Positions 33,088 through 42,290 of a stretch of 64,000 nt of DNA are shown here, piece after piece. Source of the DNA: Variovorax fucosicus (lineage in GTDB: Bacteria > Pseudomonadota > Gammaproteobacteria > Burkholderiales > Burkholderiaceae_C); assembly GCF_030316825.1 (NCBI RefSeq), contig NZ_JASZYU010000003.1, positions 620,001-684,000 on the forward strand, in the 5' to 3' direction. Numbering within the stretch: position 1 is the first letter of the stretch; each line of letters opens with the position of its first letter. Under the pieces are notes generated by a model. The model saw only the letters and a list, made by a program, of their open reading frames with translations. It searched no databases and was not told the DNA's origin. The position numbers and the translations under genes are program-made.

Positions 33088-35103
33088 ATGACGACTCCGA
33101 TGGCGCCCGCCGCCGATCAACAACACCTGATCCACCCCAAGTACCGCCCGGACATCGACGGCCTCCGCGCCGTTGCCGTGCTGTCGGTACTCGGCTTCCA
33201 CGCCTTTCCGCAATGGGTCAAGGGTGGCTTCATCGGCGTCGACATCTTCTTTGTCATCTCCGGCTTCCTGATCAGCACCATCATCTTCGCCAGCCTGGAG
33301 GGCAAAGGCTTCAGCTACGGCGAGTTCTATGCGCGCCGCATCAAGCGCATTTTTCCGGCCCTCTGGCTGGTGATGGGCGCGACCTTCGCGTTCGGCTGGT
33401 ACACGCTGCTGCCGAACGAATGGAAGCAACTCGGCAAGCACATGGCCGCGGGCGCGGGCTTCGTCTCCAACTTCGCGTTCTGGGGCGAGGCCGGCTACTT
33501 CGACAACGCGGCCGAAACCAAGCCGCTGCTACACCTCTGGTCGCTGGCCATCGAGGAGCAGTTCTACATTTTCTGGCCGCTGCTGCTGGGCCTTGCGTGG
33601 AGGCGCAAGTGGCGGGTGCTGGCCGTGGTCGGCGGCGTGGTGGCGGCGTCGTTCCTGCTCAACGTCGGCACCATTCACAGCCACCGCACCGCAGCGTTCT
33701 ACTCGCCGCTGTCGCGCTTCTGGGAGCTGATGGCGGGCGGGATGCTGGCGTACATGCGGCTGCACAAGCCGCACATGCTGGTGAAGCACCGCAACGTCCA
33801 GGCCATCGCCGGCTTCGTGCTGCTCGCGCTGGGGCTGGTGCTGCTGCGTTCCAGCAAGGCCTTTCCCGGCTGGTGGGCGCTGCTGCCGGTGCTCGGCACC
33901 TTCTATTGCATCTCGGCCGGGCCGCAGGCCTGGCTCAACCGGCATGTGCTGGGCTCGAAGCCGCTGGTGTGGGTCGGGCTGATCAGCTACCCGCTGTATC
34001 TCTGGCACTGGCCGCTGCTCGCGTTTGCGCGCATCTTCGAGGGCAAGACCCCGTCGGACGCGGTGCGGGCCGCGGCCATGGTTGCGGCCATCGTGCTGGC
34101 CTGGTTGACCTGGCGCTTCGTGGAACGCTACACGCGCCAGACCACGCGCCGGCCGGTGATGGTCGGGCTGGCGGCGTCGCTGGTGGCCTTCGTGCTGCTG
34201 GGCCTGCTCGCTTTCACCGGGCATCTGAAGGGCCGCCACAGCGACCCGTATTTCGACAAGACGGCCGCCGCCGCGCGCGACTGGAGCTATCCCGAAGGAC
34301 TGGACTACCGCAATGTCTACGGCGAGCTGGTGTATCGGCTCGGGGAAGAAGGCCGGCGCAAAGTGCTGATGTTCGGCGACAGCCACATCGAGCAATACAG
34401 CCCGCGCGCGCTTGAACTCAGCAAGACAGCGCCCGACCGGCTGCAGGACATCTATTTCGCCACGTGGGGTTCCTGCCCGCCCATACCGAATGTGATCGAC
34501 GGGCAGAACAGCGTGTGCGCAAAGCGGCGCGACGAGATCATGAAGTTTGCGCTGAGCAACGAAGTCGATACCGTGGTGTTCGGCGCCTGCTGGAACTGCA
34601 TTTTCATCACTGCGCCGGTTTCACCCGGCGTTCCGAACGAAGGGGCTGACCGCTTCTACTACGTCGACGGCAAGACCGAGCACCGGTTCTTCGGAGGCGA
34701 CGGCGTCGACTATGCGCTGCGGATGCTCGAATTCACGATGAAGAATCTGGCAACGCACAAGAAGGTCTACCTCGTTCTGGACAATCCGGTGGGTGACAAT
34801 TTCGGCCCCGAATACCTCATCAAGGGAAGCCGTCTGGGCAACCTGCGCGTGGACCGGATGTCACCCACCGCGGCGTGGCCACCTGAACAGAAGGCGCTGC
34901 ATCAGCGCATGCGCGAACTGGCCGAACGGGCCGGCGCGACCGTCATCGATCCGGTGCCGGCCTTGTGCGACAAGAACGACCAGTGCACTCGCGCCATGCC
35001 CGACGGCACGCCGATCTACAAGGATTCCGGCCACTTGCGCTCCGACTGGACGCGCCGGTCGGCGAGCTACCTCGACGCGGCGCTGACCGAACCGAAGAAG
35101 TAG
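33088..35103 (+). CDS. Membrane acyltransferase with SGNH domain (copy 2)
   Basis: 671 residues from the ATG at 33088. Same architecture as the preceding gene: DIDGLRAVAVLSVLGFHAF, FIGVDIFFVISGFLIS, LWSLAIEEQFYIFWP, then the SGNH block MFGDSHIEQYSPRA and IYKDSGHLRSDW. Long blocks are identical between the copies and the differences are spread along the length, pointing to an old tandem duplication rather than a recent one. The leader also shares a TTTGC-GGGA-AATCG motif (33031-33047 against 30991-31008). Ends 4 bases before the convergent P450 gene. Confidence 0.92.
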   Translation: MTTPMAPAADQQHLIHPKYRPDIDGLRAVAVLSVLGFHAFPQWVKGGFIGVDIFFVISGFLISTIIFASLEGKGFSYGEFYARRIKRIFPALWLVMGATFAFGWYTLLPNEWKQLGKHMAAGAGFVSNFAFWGEAGYFDNAAETKPLLHLWSLAIEEQFYIFWPLLLGLAWRRKWRVLAVVGGVVAASFLLNVGTIHSHRTAAFYSPLSRFWELMAGGMLAYMRLHKPHMLVKHRNVQAIAGFVLLALGLVLLRSSKAFPGWWALLPVLGTFYCISAGPQAWLNRHVLGSKPLVWVGLISYPLYLWHWPLLAFARIFEGKTPSDAVRAAAMVAAIVLAWLTWRFVERYTRQTTRRPVMVGLAASLVAFVLLGLLAFTGHLKGRHSDPYFDKTAAAARDWSYPEGLDYRNVYGELVYRLGEEGRRKVLMFGDSHIEQYSPRALELSKTAPDRLQDIYFATWGSCPPIPNVIDGQNSVCAKRRDEIMKFALSNEVDTVVFGACWNCIFITAPVSPGVPNEGADRFYYVDGKTEHRFFGGDGVDYALRMLEFTMKNLATHKKVYLVLDNPVGDNFGPEYLIKGSRLGNLRVDRMSPTAAWPPEQKALHQRMRELAERAGATVIDPVPALCDKNDQCTRAMPDGTPIYKDSGHLRSDWTRRSASYLDAALTEPKK

Positions 35104-35107
35104 AAGC

Positions 35108-38100
35108 TCAGCTGCCCGTCCAGACGTCGGTCACGTAGCGCTGTTCGCTCGTCATGCGCTCGATCCATTCGTCGGACTGGCCGTCGCGGCCGATGGTGCG
35201 AGCGATCTCGGTGAGGGTGCGCCGCACATCGGGCTCCATGCGCGAGCCGTCGCCGCACACGTAGATCACGGCGCCGCCTTCGATCAGCTTCCAGACCTTC
35301 GCGCCCTGCTCGCGCACGAGATCCTGCACATAGGTCTTGCGGTCGCCGTCGCGCGAGAAGGCCACATGCAGGTCGACCACGCCACCGTCGGCCCAGCCCT
35401 TGAGCTGGTCGGCATAGATGAAGTCCTGCGCTGGATGGCGGCAGCCGAAAAACAGCATCGCATCTCCAAGCTCTGTGCCGCGCTGGCGCAAAGCGGCGCG
35501 CTCCTGCAGGAAGCCGCGGAATGGCGCCAGGCCGGTGCCCGGGCCGATCATGATCACGGGACGCTTGGCATCCGATGGCAGGCGGAAATTGACCGTGGGC
35601 TCCTTGACCAGCGCATGCACCGTTTCCCCGGGCCTGAGCCGCAGCACGTGGTTGGAGCAGACACCTTCATAGTGTCCCTGCCCCGAGCGCGCGGCGCCCT
35701 GCACCACACCCACGGTGAGGCTGCAGCGCTGCGGGTCGACTTCGGGCGAGGACGAGATCGAGTAGTAGCGCGGCGCCAGTGGCGCCAGCATCTCGAGCAC
35801 CACCTCGAACGGCGGCTGCGCGGCCGGAAACTCGTCGAGCAGATCGAACACCGACTTGCGTTTCTGCAGCACCTCGGCCTTGTAGAGCGCCGAGGCGGCC
35901 TCGTCGGTGCCGGTCAGCGCGAGCAGCTTGGGCTTGGTGAACGGGCATTGCGTGTGCTCGGCCAGCGTGGCGATGTGCTTGCGGCTCGCCACGTCCTGCA
36001 ACTCGACGAACTCGCCCAGCAGGCGGATCACCGAGATCGGCTGGTCGAGCGGCAGGAAGGTCTTGCGGCCGGCCGTGGTGCGCAGGCTGATGTAGGCATC
36101 CTTGGCGAAGCCGAAGCGCTGCATCACGCGCTCGACCAGCGCGGCGCTGTTGCGCGGCGCCACGCTCAGATGGTCGCCGGCGCGGTAGCTCACGCCCTCG
36201 GGCAGCAGGAACTCGACATGGCGCGTCGAGCGCGTGTCGGACAGGCCTTCGACCTCGTTCTGCAGTTCCTCGTTGGCCGCCACCTCCAGCTTGGTGAAGC
36301 CCTGCGCCACGGCGGGCGAAGGCACGCCGGCCGGCGGCACCAAGTCGAATGCCAGCAGCGGCTCGGTGCGCGGGCCATCGGCGTCGAGCTTGAGCTTCAA
36401 CGCGCCTGCGAGCGCCGGCCACAGGGCCGTTGACCAGCCCTGGAAGGCGCCGTCCATGTCTTCGCGCGCATCGCCCTCGCCGCGGGGATGCACGCGCTGG
36501 CCGCCAAGCGCGTCGAGCCGTTCGTCGATGCTGCGTGGCACCACCTGGTAGGTCGAGGCCCAGTCGCGGTTGCCGCAGCCGAACACGCTGAACTTGACGC
36601 CGGCCATCGAGGCGTCGGTGGACTTGACCCAACTCCAGAAGCCGGCCGCGTTGTCAGGCGCCACGCCGTTGTACGACGCACTGACCACCACCACCGCCCC
36701 ATTGGCCGGCAGGTTGGCCGTGAAGTCGTCTAGCGACGCCAGCTCGACCGCAAAGCCGCGGGTTTCGCCCTCTTCCGCAATCTGGCGCGCCAGGTCTTCG
36801 GCGGTGCCGAGATTGGAGCCGTGCAGCACCAGCAGCGGCGTGCCGTGCTTCGACGCCGAGGCCACCGCCGCAGCGGGTTGCGCAGCCGCGGTGGCTGCCG
36901 CCGCGCCGGCCTGGCCGGCGGCCGGTGCGCGATGCCTGACGTCGCGCGGCTTGACCCTGATCTTGAAGCCCTCGGGCTTGATCGTCAGCGCCTCCTTGAC
37001 CTTGAGCTGGTAGTTGGCGTGGTCGACCAGGTCGAAGCGCTGCAGCACCATGGCCAGCGTGAGCACCGCCTCCTGCATCGCGAACTGCCGGCCGATGCAG
37101 GCGCGCTGGCCGTTGCCGAAGGGCTTGAAGGCATTCGGCGGCAGGGCGCGCTCGGCCTCGCGGCTGAAATGCTCGGGGTTGAATTCGTTGGCGTCCTCGC
37201 CCCAGACACGCTTGTCACGGTGCAGCGCTAGCGCGTGCATGATGATCATGTTCTTCTTCTTGATCGTGTACTGGCCGCCGATCACCGTATCTTCCAGTGC
37301 GCGCTTGGCAATGGCCGGCGCGGTCGGGTACAGGCGCAGCGCCTCCTTGAGCACCTGCTGGATGTACTGCAGGCGGTTGACCTGCGCATAGGTCGGCCGC
37401 GCCGACAAATCGGTGCCGAGCACGCTGTCGACCTCGGCGCGCGCCTCGGCCAGCACATGCGGGTTCTTGATCAGAAAGTAGGTGGCAAAGGACAGCAGGC
37501 CGCTGGTGGTTTCATGCCCCGCGATCAGGAACTCGATGCACTCGTCGCGGATCATCTTGTCGTCGAGCTTTTCCCCGCTCTTCTTGTCGACGCCCGCGAT
37601 CATGTAGCTCAGCAGGTCGGGCTTGGCCGCGATGTCGGCACCGCTCTGGCGCCGTTCGCGGATGATGTCTTCCACCATCCGGTGCATGAAGCGGATGTCC
37701 TTGCGCTGCTGCGACAGCTGCTTCTTCATCATGAGCTCTTCCAGCGGCAGGCCGCGGCGATCCTGCACGGTCTCGAGCGTGCGCACCATCGCATCGACGA
37801 AGGGATGAAAGCCCTCGCGGTAGAACGAGTTGAAGCGGTAGCCAAAGCCGCACAGGCCGATGGTGTCGAGCGTGAGCGCCGTCATGTCGCGCGTCACGTC
37901 CACCTCGTCGTCGAAGTTGAGGCGCTCCCATTTGGTGACCAGCTGCTCGGCGATGTCCAGCATCATCGGGTGATAGGCCTGCATCGCGCGCTGGCTGAAG
38001 TTGGCCAGCAGGATGTTGTGCGGCTTGGACCAGGTGGGCTCGTCGGTGTCCGACGTGAACAGGCCGTGCGACGCCGCCCGCAGCCGGCGCAGCGCGCCGC

Positions 38101-38329
38101 GCGTGCTCTTGTCGAAGCGCTTTTCGTCGCAGAGTTCGTCCACCAGTTCGGGCGACGACACCACGATCACCGGCATGCCCGGCATGTCGAGCCAGTAGAT
38201 GCCACCCAGCTCCTGCGCGATCTTCCACATGTCGAGCACGGGAGAGTCGGAGCCGATCGACAGCAGGTTGCCGACGAAGGGCTTCTTGGGGGGGTGGGGA
38301 ATGGGATGGAGCGGGTTGTGGCTGGACAT
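35108..38329 (-). CDS. Self-sufficient cytochrome P450 / NADPH-P450 reductase fusion (CYP102-like)
   Basis: 1073 residues, close to P450 BM3 (1049). The haem domain covers about 1-470: AGHETTSG (I helix oxygen-binding groove) and FGNGQRACIGRQF with the haem-ligand cysteine at 411. A linker rich in Ala follows, then a flavodoxin/FMN domain (about 495-640) and FAD/NADPH reductase domains (YSISSSPEVD, GPGTGLAPFRGFLQER, YVCGDGSRMEPDV). Such enzymes hydroxylate fatty acids and similar compounds in the cytoplasm without separate partners. No regulator gene adjoins; the divergent neighbour is the Ala-rich protein at 38541. Confidence 0.95.
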   Translation of the reverse strand: MSSHNPLHPIPHPPKKPFVGNLLSIGSDSPVLDMWKIAQELGGIYWLDMPGMPVIVVSSPELVDELCDEKRFDKSTRGALRRLRAASHGLFTSDTDEPTWSKPHNILLANFSQRAMQAYHPMMLDIAEQLVTKWERLNFDDEVDVTRDMTALTLDTIGLCGFGYRFNSFYREGFHPFVDAMVRTLETVQDRRGLPLEELMMKKQLSQQRKDIRFMHRMVEDIIRERRQSGADIAAKPDLLSYMIAGVDKKSGEKLDDKMIRDECIEFLIAGHETTSGLLSFATYFLIKNPHVLAEARAEVDSVLGTDLSARPTYAQVNRLQYIQQVLKEALRLYPTAPAIAKRALEDTVIGGQYTIKKKNMIIMHALALHRDKRVWGEDANEFNPEHFSREAERALPPNAFKPFGNGQRACIGRQFAMQEAVLTLAMVLQRFDLVDHANYQLKVKEALTIKPEGFKIRVKPRDVRHRAPAAGQAGAAAATAAAQPAAAVASASKHGTPLLVLHGSNLGTAEDLARQIAEEGETRGFAVELASLDDFTANLPANGAVVVVSASYNGVAPDNAAGFWSWVKSTDASMAGVKFSVFGCGNRDWASTYQVVPRSIDERLDALGGQRVHPRGEGDAREDMDGAFQGWSTALWPALAGALKLKLDADGPRTEPLLAFDLVPPAGVPSPAVAQGFTKLEVAANEELQNEVEGLSDTRSTRHVEFLLPEGVSYRAGDHLSVAPRNSAALVERVMQRFGFAKDAYISLRTTAGRKTFLPLDQPISVIRLLGEFVELQDVASRKHIATLAEHTQCPFTKPKLLALTGTDEAASALYKAEVLQKRKSVFDLLDEFPAAQPPFEVVLEMLAPLAPRYYSISSSPEVDPQRCSLTVGVVQGAARSGQGHYEGVCSNHVLRLRPGETVHALVKEPTVNFRLPSDAKRPVIMIGPGTGLAPFRGFLQERAALRQRGTELGDAMLFFGCRHPAQDFIYADQLKGWADGGVVDLHVAFSRDGDRKTYVQDLVREQGAKVWKLIEGGAVIYVCGDGSRMEPDVRRTLTEIARTIGRDGQSDEWIERMTSEQRYVTDVWTGS

Positions 38330-38540
38330 GGGGTCGAATGGTGCGAAGAATTGATACCTTGGGCTAGCGGGTAAGCCCGCACAGGGAAGCCGCCCGCGCA
38401 GGCCGTACGATTCGGGCCTGGATCACCTGCCCCGGTTTCTGGGGCACTTGGCCTAACTTTCGTACAGATCTAGCTTTTTCCGACCAGTGCTTTGCGGCGA
38501 CCATTGCGGCCATCCCAACCACTTCTTCAGGAAATTCACC

Positions 38541-39071
38541 ATGTCCAGCCAAACCCTCAGCGCCGTTGCCATCCACGTTGTCGACCAGTACAGCAGCGCC
38601 GGCAAGCATCTCACCAAGGCCTACCGTACCGGCGTCGAACGCCTGGTCGGCGGCGCCAACGCCCGCTACGCCAGCTTCCTGCAAAACCGTTCGATCCCGC
38701 TGGTGAACGAACAGGTCAAGTCGGACCTGATCAATGCGCAGCAAGTGCTGGCCGGTTTCCTGCTGAAGGGCGTGCACGCTGGTTCCGACCGCGCCGCGCT
38801 CGCCATCGACAGCGTGAGCACGCGTGCCACCAGCGGCATCCAGGCCCTCGCCAGCACCGCCACCCGCGTTGAAACCGCATTCGACTCGACCGCGCTCGAA
38901 ACCGTCCGCACCCTGAACATGCCGGCCGCCACGCTCGCCGCACAACTCGCCGACAAGATCGCCCAGGGTGCCAAGGCGGTCGAAACCCGCATCGGCAGCG
39001 TGAGCGAAGAAGCCGCCGAAACCGCCGTCGTGGTGGCCAAGCCGGCCCGTCGCGCCGTCCGCAAGGCCTGA
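38541..39071 (+). CDS. Alanine-rich helical protein, phasin-like
   Basis: 176 residues, no signal peptide or membrane segment. It is almost all helical, rich in Ala, Ser, Thr and Val, with a basic tail (AKPARRAVRKA). I do not recognise a named family with certainty. The composition and the next gene, which has a histone-like Lys/Ala tail, suggest polyhydroxyalkanoate granule or nucleoid-associated proteins. It starts after a 211-base divergent region shared with the P450 gene, with CAGGAAATTCACC before the ATG (AGGA, good spacing). Confidence 0.7.
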   Translation: MSSQTLSAVAIHVVDQYSSAGKHLTKAYRTGVERLVGGANARYASFLQNRSIPLVNEQVKSDLINAQQVLAGFLLKGVHAGSDRAALAIDSVSTRATSGIQALASTATRVETAFDSTALETVRTLNMPAATLAAQLADKIAQGAKAVETRIGSVSEEAAETAVVVAKPARRAVRKA

Positions 39072-39083
39072 TCGCCTGACAGC

Positions 39084-39548
39084 ATGGCCGTCTCACCCGC
39101 CAAAACCGCAGCCGCCAAGAAGGCGGTGAAGCCCAAGGCCGCCAAGGCTCCGGCTGTGCGCCGCACCGGGGCGGCAGCCGAACCGGTCGCTGCCCCGAAA
39201 GGCAACAAGGGCGAGGCCCTTCTGCGCGCCGGGCTCAAAGCGCTTGGCGAGGTGCGGGACGGTGTGGTGCAGCGCCAGACCCGCGTGGTCGAAACGCTGC
39301 TGGGCATTCCGCCCGGCAGCGCGATCCCCTCCAAGCCGGGCGCGCCGAAAACCGCGCTCGACTCACTGGGCGATTCGCTCGGCTTTCGCAAGCTCGAAGA
39401 CGTTTTCGACCAGCGCATTGCCGCTGCGCTGGGACGGCTCGGCACCCCTTCTGCCGAAGAATTTGCCGCGCTGCGCGAACAAGTCCGTACGCTGCTCGAA
39501 GAACGCGACAAGGCTGCGGCCCCGCCGACGACCCGCCGCAAGCGCTGA
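39084..39548 (+). CDS. Basic Lys/Ala-rich protein, possible PHA granule-associated protein
   Basis: 154 residues. The first 45 residues are a low-complexity KTAAAKKAVKPKAAKAP-type stretch like the tails of histone H1-like and PhaF-type phasins. Residues about 50-150 are amphipathic helix (VVQRQTRVVETLLGIPP, FRKLEDVFDQRIAAALGRLG) with a leucine-zipper-like end and a basic terminus. It follows the Ala-rich protein by 12 bases and is likely in the same operon. PhaM- or PhaF-like function is a reasonable guess, not shown. Confidence 0.7.
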   Translation: MAVSPAKTAAAKKAVKPKAAKAPAVRRTGAAAEPVAAPKGNKGEALLRAGLKALGEVRDGVVQRQTRVVETLLGIPPGSAIPSKPGAPKTALDSLGDSLGFRKLEDVFDQRIAAALGRLGTPSAEEFAALREQVRTLLEERDKAAAPPTTRRKR

Positions 39549-39575
39549 AGCGCCTGCGACCCGCCCTCCACGCCT

Positions 39576-40217
39576 TTGCCTGTGGCCAGTTCCAACACCC
39601 GTGAGCGGATCCTGCAAACGAGTCTCGCGCTGTTCAACGCGCAAGGGCTGCCATCGGTATCGACGCATCGCATTGCGGCAGAGATGGGCATCAGCACCGG
39701 GAACCTCCACTACCATTTCAAGGCCAAGCGACTGATCGTCGAGTGGCTGTTCCGGCGTTTCGAGGAAAAACTCTCGACGCTCAGCGAAGCCGCCGGCAGC
39801 GTCCGCGCGATCGACGACCTGTGGGTTGCCCTGCACCTGGGCTTCGAAGCGGTCAACGAGTACCGTTTTGTCTACCGCGACATGGCCCACCTCGAGAGCG
39901 AATACCCCGAAACTGCTGCCAAGTCGCGCGCGCTGATGGCGCGCAACCTCCTGAACGCCCGCGCCTTGTGCGAAAGCCTCGCGGCCCAGGGCGTGATCAG
40001 GGCCAGCGCCGACGAAGCCGAAATGCTGGCGCTGCAGATCGTGTTCACCACCACTTGCTGGCTCTCGTTCGAGCGGCTGGTGGCGCAGGACGCCGCATCG
40101 CGTCGCACCGACACGGGGCTCGCGGCGTACTACACGCTGACACTGCTCGCGCCCTACGTGGATCCGCCGTCGCGGGCCTATCTTGACTACCTGCGCGCCA
40201 AGTACGTGCAGCCGTAG
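39576..40217 (+). CDS. TetR/AcrR family transcriptional regulator
   Basis: 213 residues from TTG at 39576, or 211 from GTG at 39582; neither has a strong ribosome site, so the start is uncertain. The N-terminal helix-turn-helix is clear: NTRERILQTSLALFNAQGLPSVSTHRIAAEMGISTGNLHYHF at about residues 7-48. The C-terminal 150 residues form a helical ligand/dimer domain. It follows the two phasin-like genes and precedes a hydrolase, so it may control this set. Confidence 0.9.
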   Translation: MPVASSNTRERILQTSLALFNAQGLPSVSTHRIAAEMGISTGNLHYHFKAKRLIVEWLFRRFEEKLSTLSEAAGSVRAIDDLWVALHLGFEAVNEYRFVYRDMAHLESEYPETAAKSRALMARNLLNARALCESLAAQGVIRASADEAEMLALQIVFTTTCWLSFERLVAQDAASRRTDTGLAAYYTLTLLAPYVDPPSRAYLDYLRAKYVQP

Positions 40218-40283
40218 CCGTTGCAAACGCTCCGATTCTTTCGCTGTCACAACCACCTCACCCATAACAGAGACACGCTTTCC

Positions 40284-41060
40284 ATGACAACCACCGCCTC
40301 GCACGCCCCGATCGAAGCCCCATCGCGCCTTCTGCAACTTGCCGAACTGCGCGCCGGCTGGGAACTGGGCGCCACCCTTTCACTCTGGCCGCTGCTCAAG
40401 CTGGCGCCACGCGGCGACGGCCACCCGGTGGTGGTGTTGCCCGGCCTGGTGGCCAGCGACCTCTCGACGCAATTGCTGCGCCGCTACCTGCGCGGACGCG
40501 GCTACGACACCCATGGCTGGGGGTTGGGCCGCAACTTCGGGCCGCGCGAGGGCGTCGAGGCGGGCATGTTCAAGCTGCTCGAAACCCTGCATGCAAAAGA
40601 AGGCCGCAAGGTCAGCCTGATCGGCTGGAGCCTCGGCGGCGCCTATGCACGGCTGCTCGCCTCGAAGCGGCCCGAGCTCGTGCGCAGCGTGATCACGCTC
40701 GGCAGCCCGTTCGCCGGCAACCCGCGCTCGACCAACGCCTGGCGCGTCTATGAAGGCGTGAGCGGCCAGAGCGCAAACGACTCTGCGCGCATGCGGCATA
40801 TCCGCCCCACCCCACCCGTGCCGACCACTTCGATCTTCAGCCGCACAGACGGCATCGTGGCTTGGCGCGGCAGCGTCGAGAAGCCGGGCCCGACCAGCGA
40901 GAACATCGAGGTTTTTGCAAGCCACATCGGCCTGGGCGCCAACCCTTCGGTGCTCTACGCCGTGGCCGACCGACTGGCGCAGCCCGAAGGCGCCTGGAAG
41001 CCGTTCAACCGCAAGGGGCTCGGCGCGCTGGTCTATCCCGATCCGCAGCGCCGCGGCTGA
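40284..41060 (+). CDS. Alpha/beta hydrolase
   Basis: 258 residues. VVVLPGLVASD gives the first strand and oxyanion loop, GWSLGGAYARLLA the nucleophile elbow (serine near residue 120), SRTDGIVAWRGS a likely Asp loop and ASHIGLGANPSVL a likely His loop. There is no signal peptide. Lipase, esterase or depolymerase-like activity would suit the neighbouring phasin-like genes. The substrate is unknown. Confidence 0.88.
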   Translation: MTTTASHAPIEAPSRLLQLAELRAGWELGATLSLWPLLKLAPRGDGHPVVVLPGLVASDLSTQLLRRYLRGRGYDTHGWGLGRNFGPREGVEAGMFKLLETLHAKEGRKVSLIGWSLGGAYARLLASKRPELVRSVITLGSPFAGNPRSTNAWRVYEGVSGQSANDSARMRHIRPTPPVPTTSIFSRTDGIVAWRGSVEKPGPTSENIEVFASHIGLGANPSVLYAVADRLAQPEGAWKPFNRKGLGALVYPDPQRRG

Positions 41061-41189
41061 GTTGTTTCAGCGCCCAAGTACTGACAAATCCGGGCTGGCA
41101 ACAACCTGGAACAAAGATTGCGGTAAGTAGTTCATCTGACATTTTTTGTCGATGCAAGCCAGTCAACCCCATTACTACTCGCCAACATC

Positions 41190-41447
41190 ATGAAAGCTCT
41201 CGATAACCTGCTCTGGAACGTTCCCCCCGGTGGAATCATCGTCATCAAAGCCGCTGCGCTCGGATTGAGCGAGGGCGCCTTCCACCGGCTTGCCGCCGAG
41301 ATCCAGGACGACGACGGCATCGACGACTTCGATTTCGTCAAGGCCCACCGGCTGGGCGACACCGGCTGGCAAAACCTGGATCCGTCAAACGAGGTTGTCG
41401 TGGAGCGGCCGATCGATGCGATCACGCTGCGGCGGCAGAAGAACTGA
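41190..41447 (+). CDS. Small hypothetical protein
   Basis: 85 residues, acidic in the middle (IQDDDGIDDFDFVKAHR) with a start MKALDNLLWNVPPGGIIVIKAAALG. No known domain. Codon use with high third-position GC fits the chromosome and it lies just outside the left island repeat. The sequence looks like a conserved single-domain protein, but I cannot name it. Confidence 0.6.
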   Translation: MKALDNLLWNVPPGGIIVIKAAALGLSEGAFHRLAAEIQDDDGIDDFDFVKAHRLGDTGWQNLDPSNEVVVERPIDAITLRRQKN

Positions 41448-41490
41448 AGGCGCTCGCCTGGTAGCTGCACCAGGCCTCTGCGGCCAAATG

Positions 41491-41568
41491 AAAAAGCCTG
41501 CTACAGATGAAGTAGCAGGCTTTTCTTTTGGCCTTGTGGGCCATGTCTGGCCCGCGACCTGGGCTCGA
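41491..41568. repeat. Left direct repeat of the tRNA-Asn island (att-like)
   Basis: Starts with AAAAAGCCTGCTAC, contains the same hairpin (GCCTGCTAC...GTAGCAGGC) and the same tail TTGTGGGCCATGTCTGGC as the copy at 47620-47698. It ends with CGACCTGGGCTCGA, the start of the tRNA-Asn 3' part, after a small indel. Differences between copies are few. It marks the end of an integrated element opposite the tRNA gene. Confidence 0.85.
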
Positions 41569-42165
41569 GGCGTTACCGAGCCCGACGATTTCAGCCTACC
41601 TGCAATGCCTCCTGTTGATCGGGTCGCGCCGTGACGAGTTGCTTGCGCTCAAGTGGTCGGATCTCGATCTGAATTGGTGCGGCATAACGATCCGGGACAA
41701 GGTGGAAGGCGGGCGCACCTTTCCTTTGACGCCCTACGTGTGGCACCTGATGAGCACCCTACCCCGGGTCAATGACTACGTGTTTGCATCGCACATCGAA
41801 GGCAAGAAAGCGCATCTTGCAGACCCTTCCGGAAGCCTGGAGACAGCGAACGCTTCGGCGAAGACTGACGGGCTGACCCTTCATGGCCTGCGGAGGTCTT
41901 TCAAGAGCCTCACAGAGTGGGGCTTGAGACACCTGCGGGCGTGGTGGCTCAGATCATGGGCCACAAGCCATCAGCCACGGCGGAGAAGCACTGCACGGTA
42001 AGGCCGCTCGATCTGCTGCGCGTGCACCACGAGCGGATCGAGGCCTGGATGTTGGAGCAAGCCCGTGTTCCATTCGTCCGCCGTGGCTCCATGCCGGCGG
42101 TGAAGCGAGTCACTGCGAAGCATCCAGCAGGACGGAAAACAAAAAGGACGCCTCTGGTGCACTGA
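41569..42165 (+). pseudogene. Tyrosine integrase remnant
   Basis: Only the C-terminal catalytic part remains. GSRRDELLALKWSDLDL carries the first Arg, LTLHGLRRSF the HxxR box. The frame then shifts near 41917, after which VVAQIMGHKPSATAEKH continues in another frame. The expected catalytic tyrosine (EKHY in related integrases) is Cys (TGC at 41992). The N-terminal arm-binding and core-binding domains are missing because the gene abuts the left repeat. Three separate lesions make it inactive. Confidence 0.85.
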
Positions 42166-42290
42166 CAAAACCGACAAAAGGTCCTGGCAACGGCGTTCGC
42201 ACTGCTCTCGCGAATCGCCCCAGGATCTCCTCGGAACGACTCTGTCCGCGTTTCGTGTCTGTCCGAGGCGTGCCCATCAGGTGGAGCAGA

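Noticed and set aside
31339..35103. 1254-codon + frame that seems to fuse both acyltransferases
   Set aside because: In the first gene it is a shadow of another frame; only the part from 33088 is the second acyltransferase.
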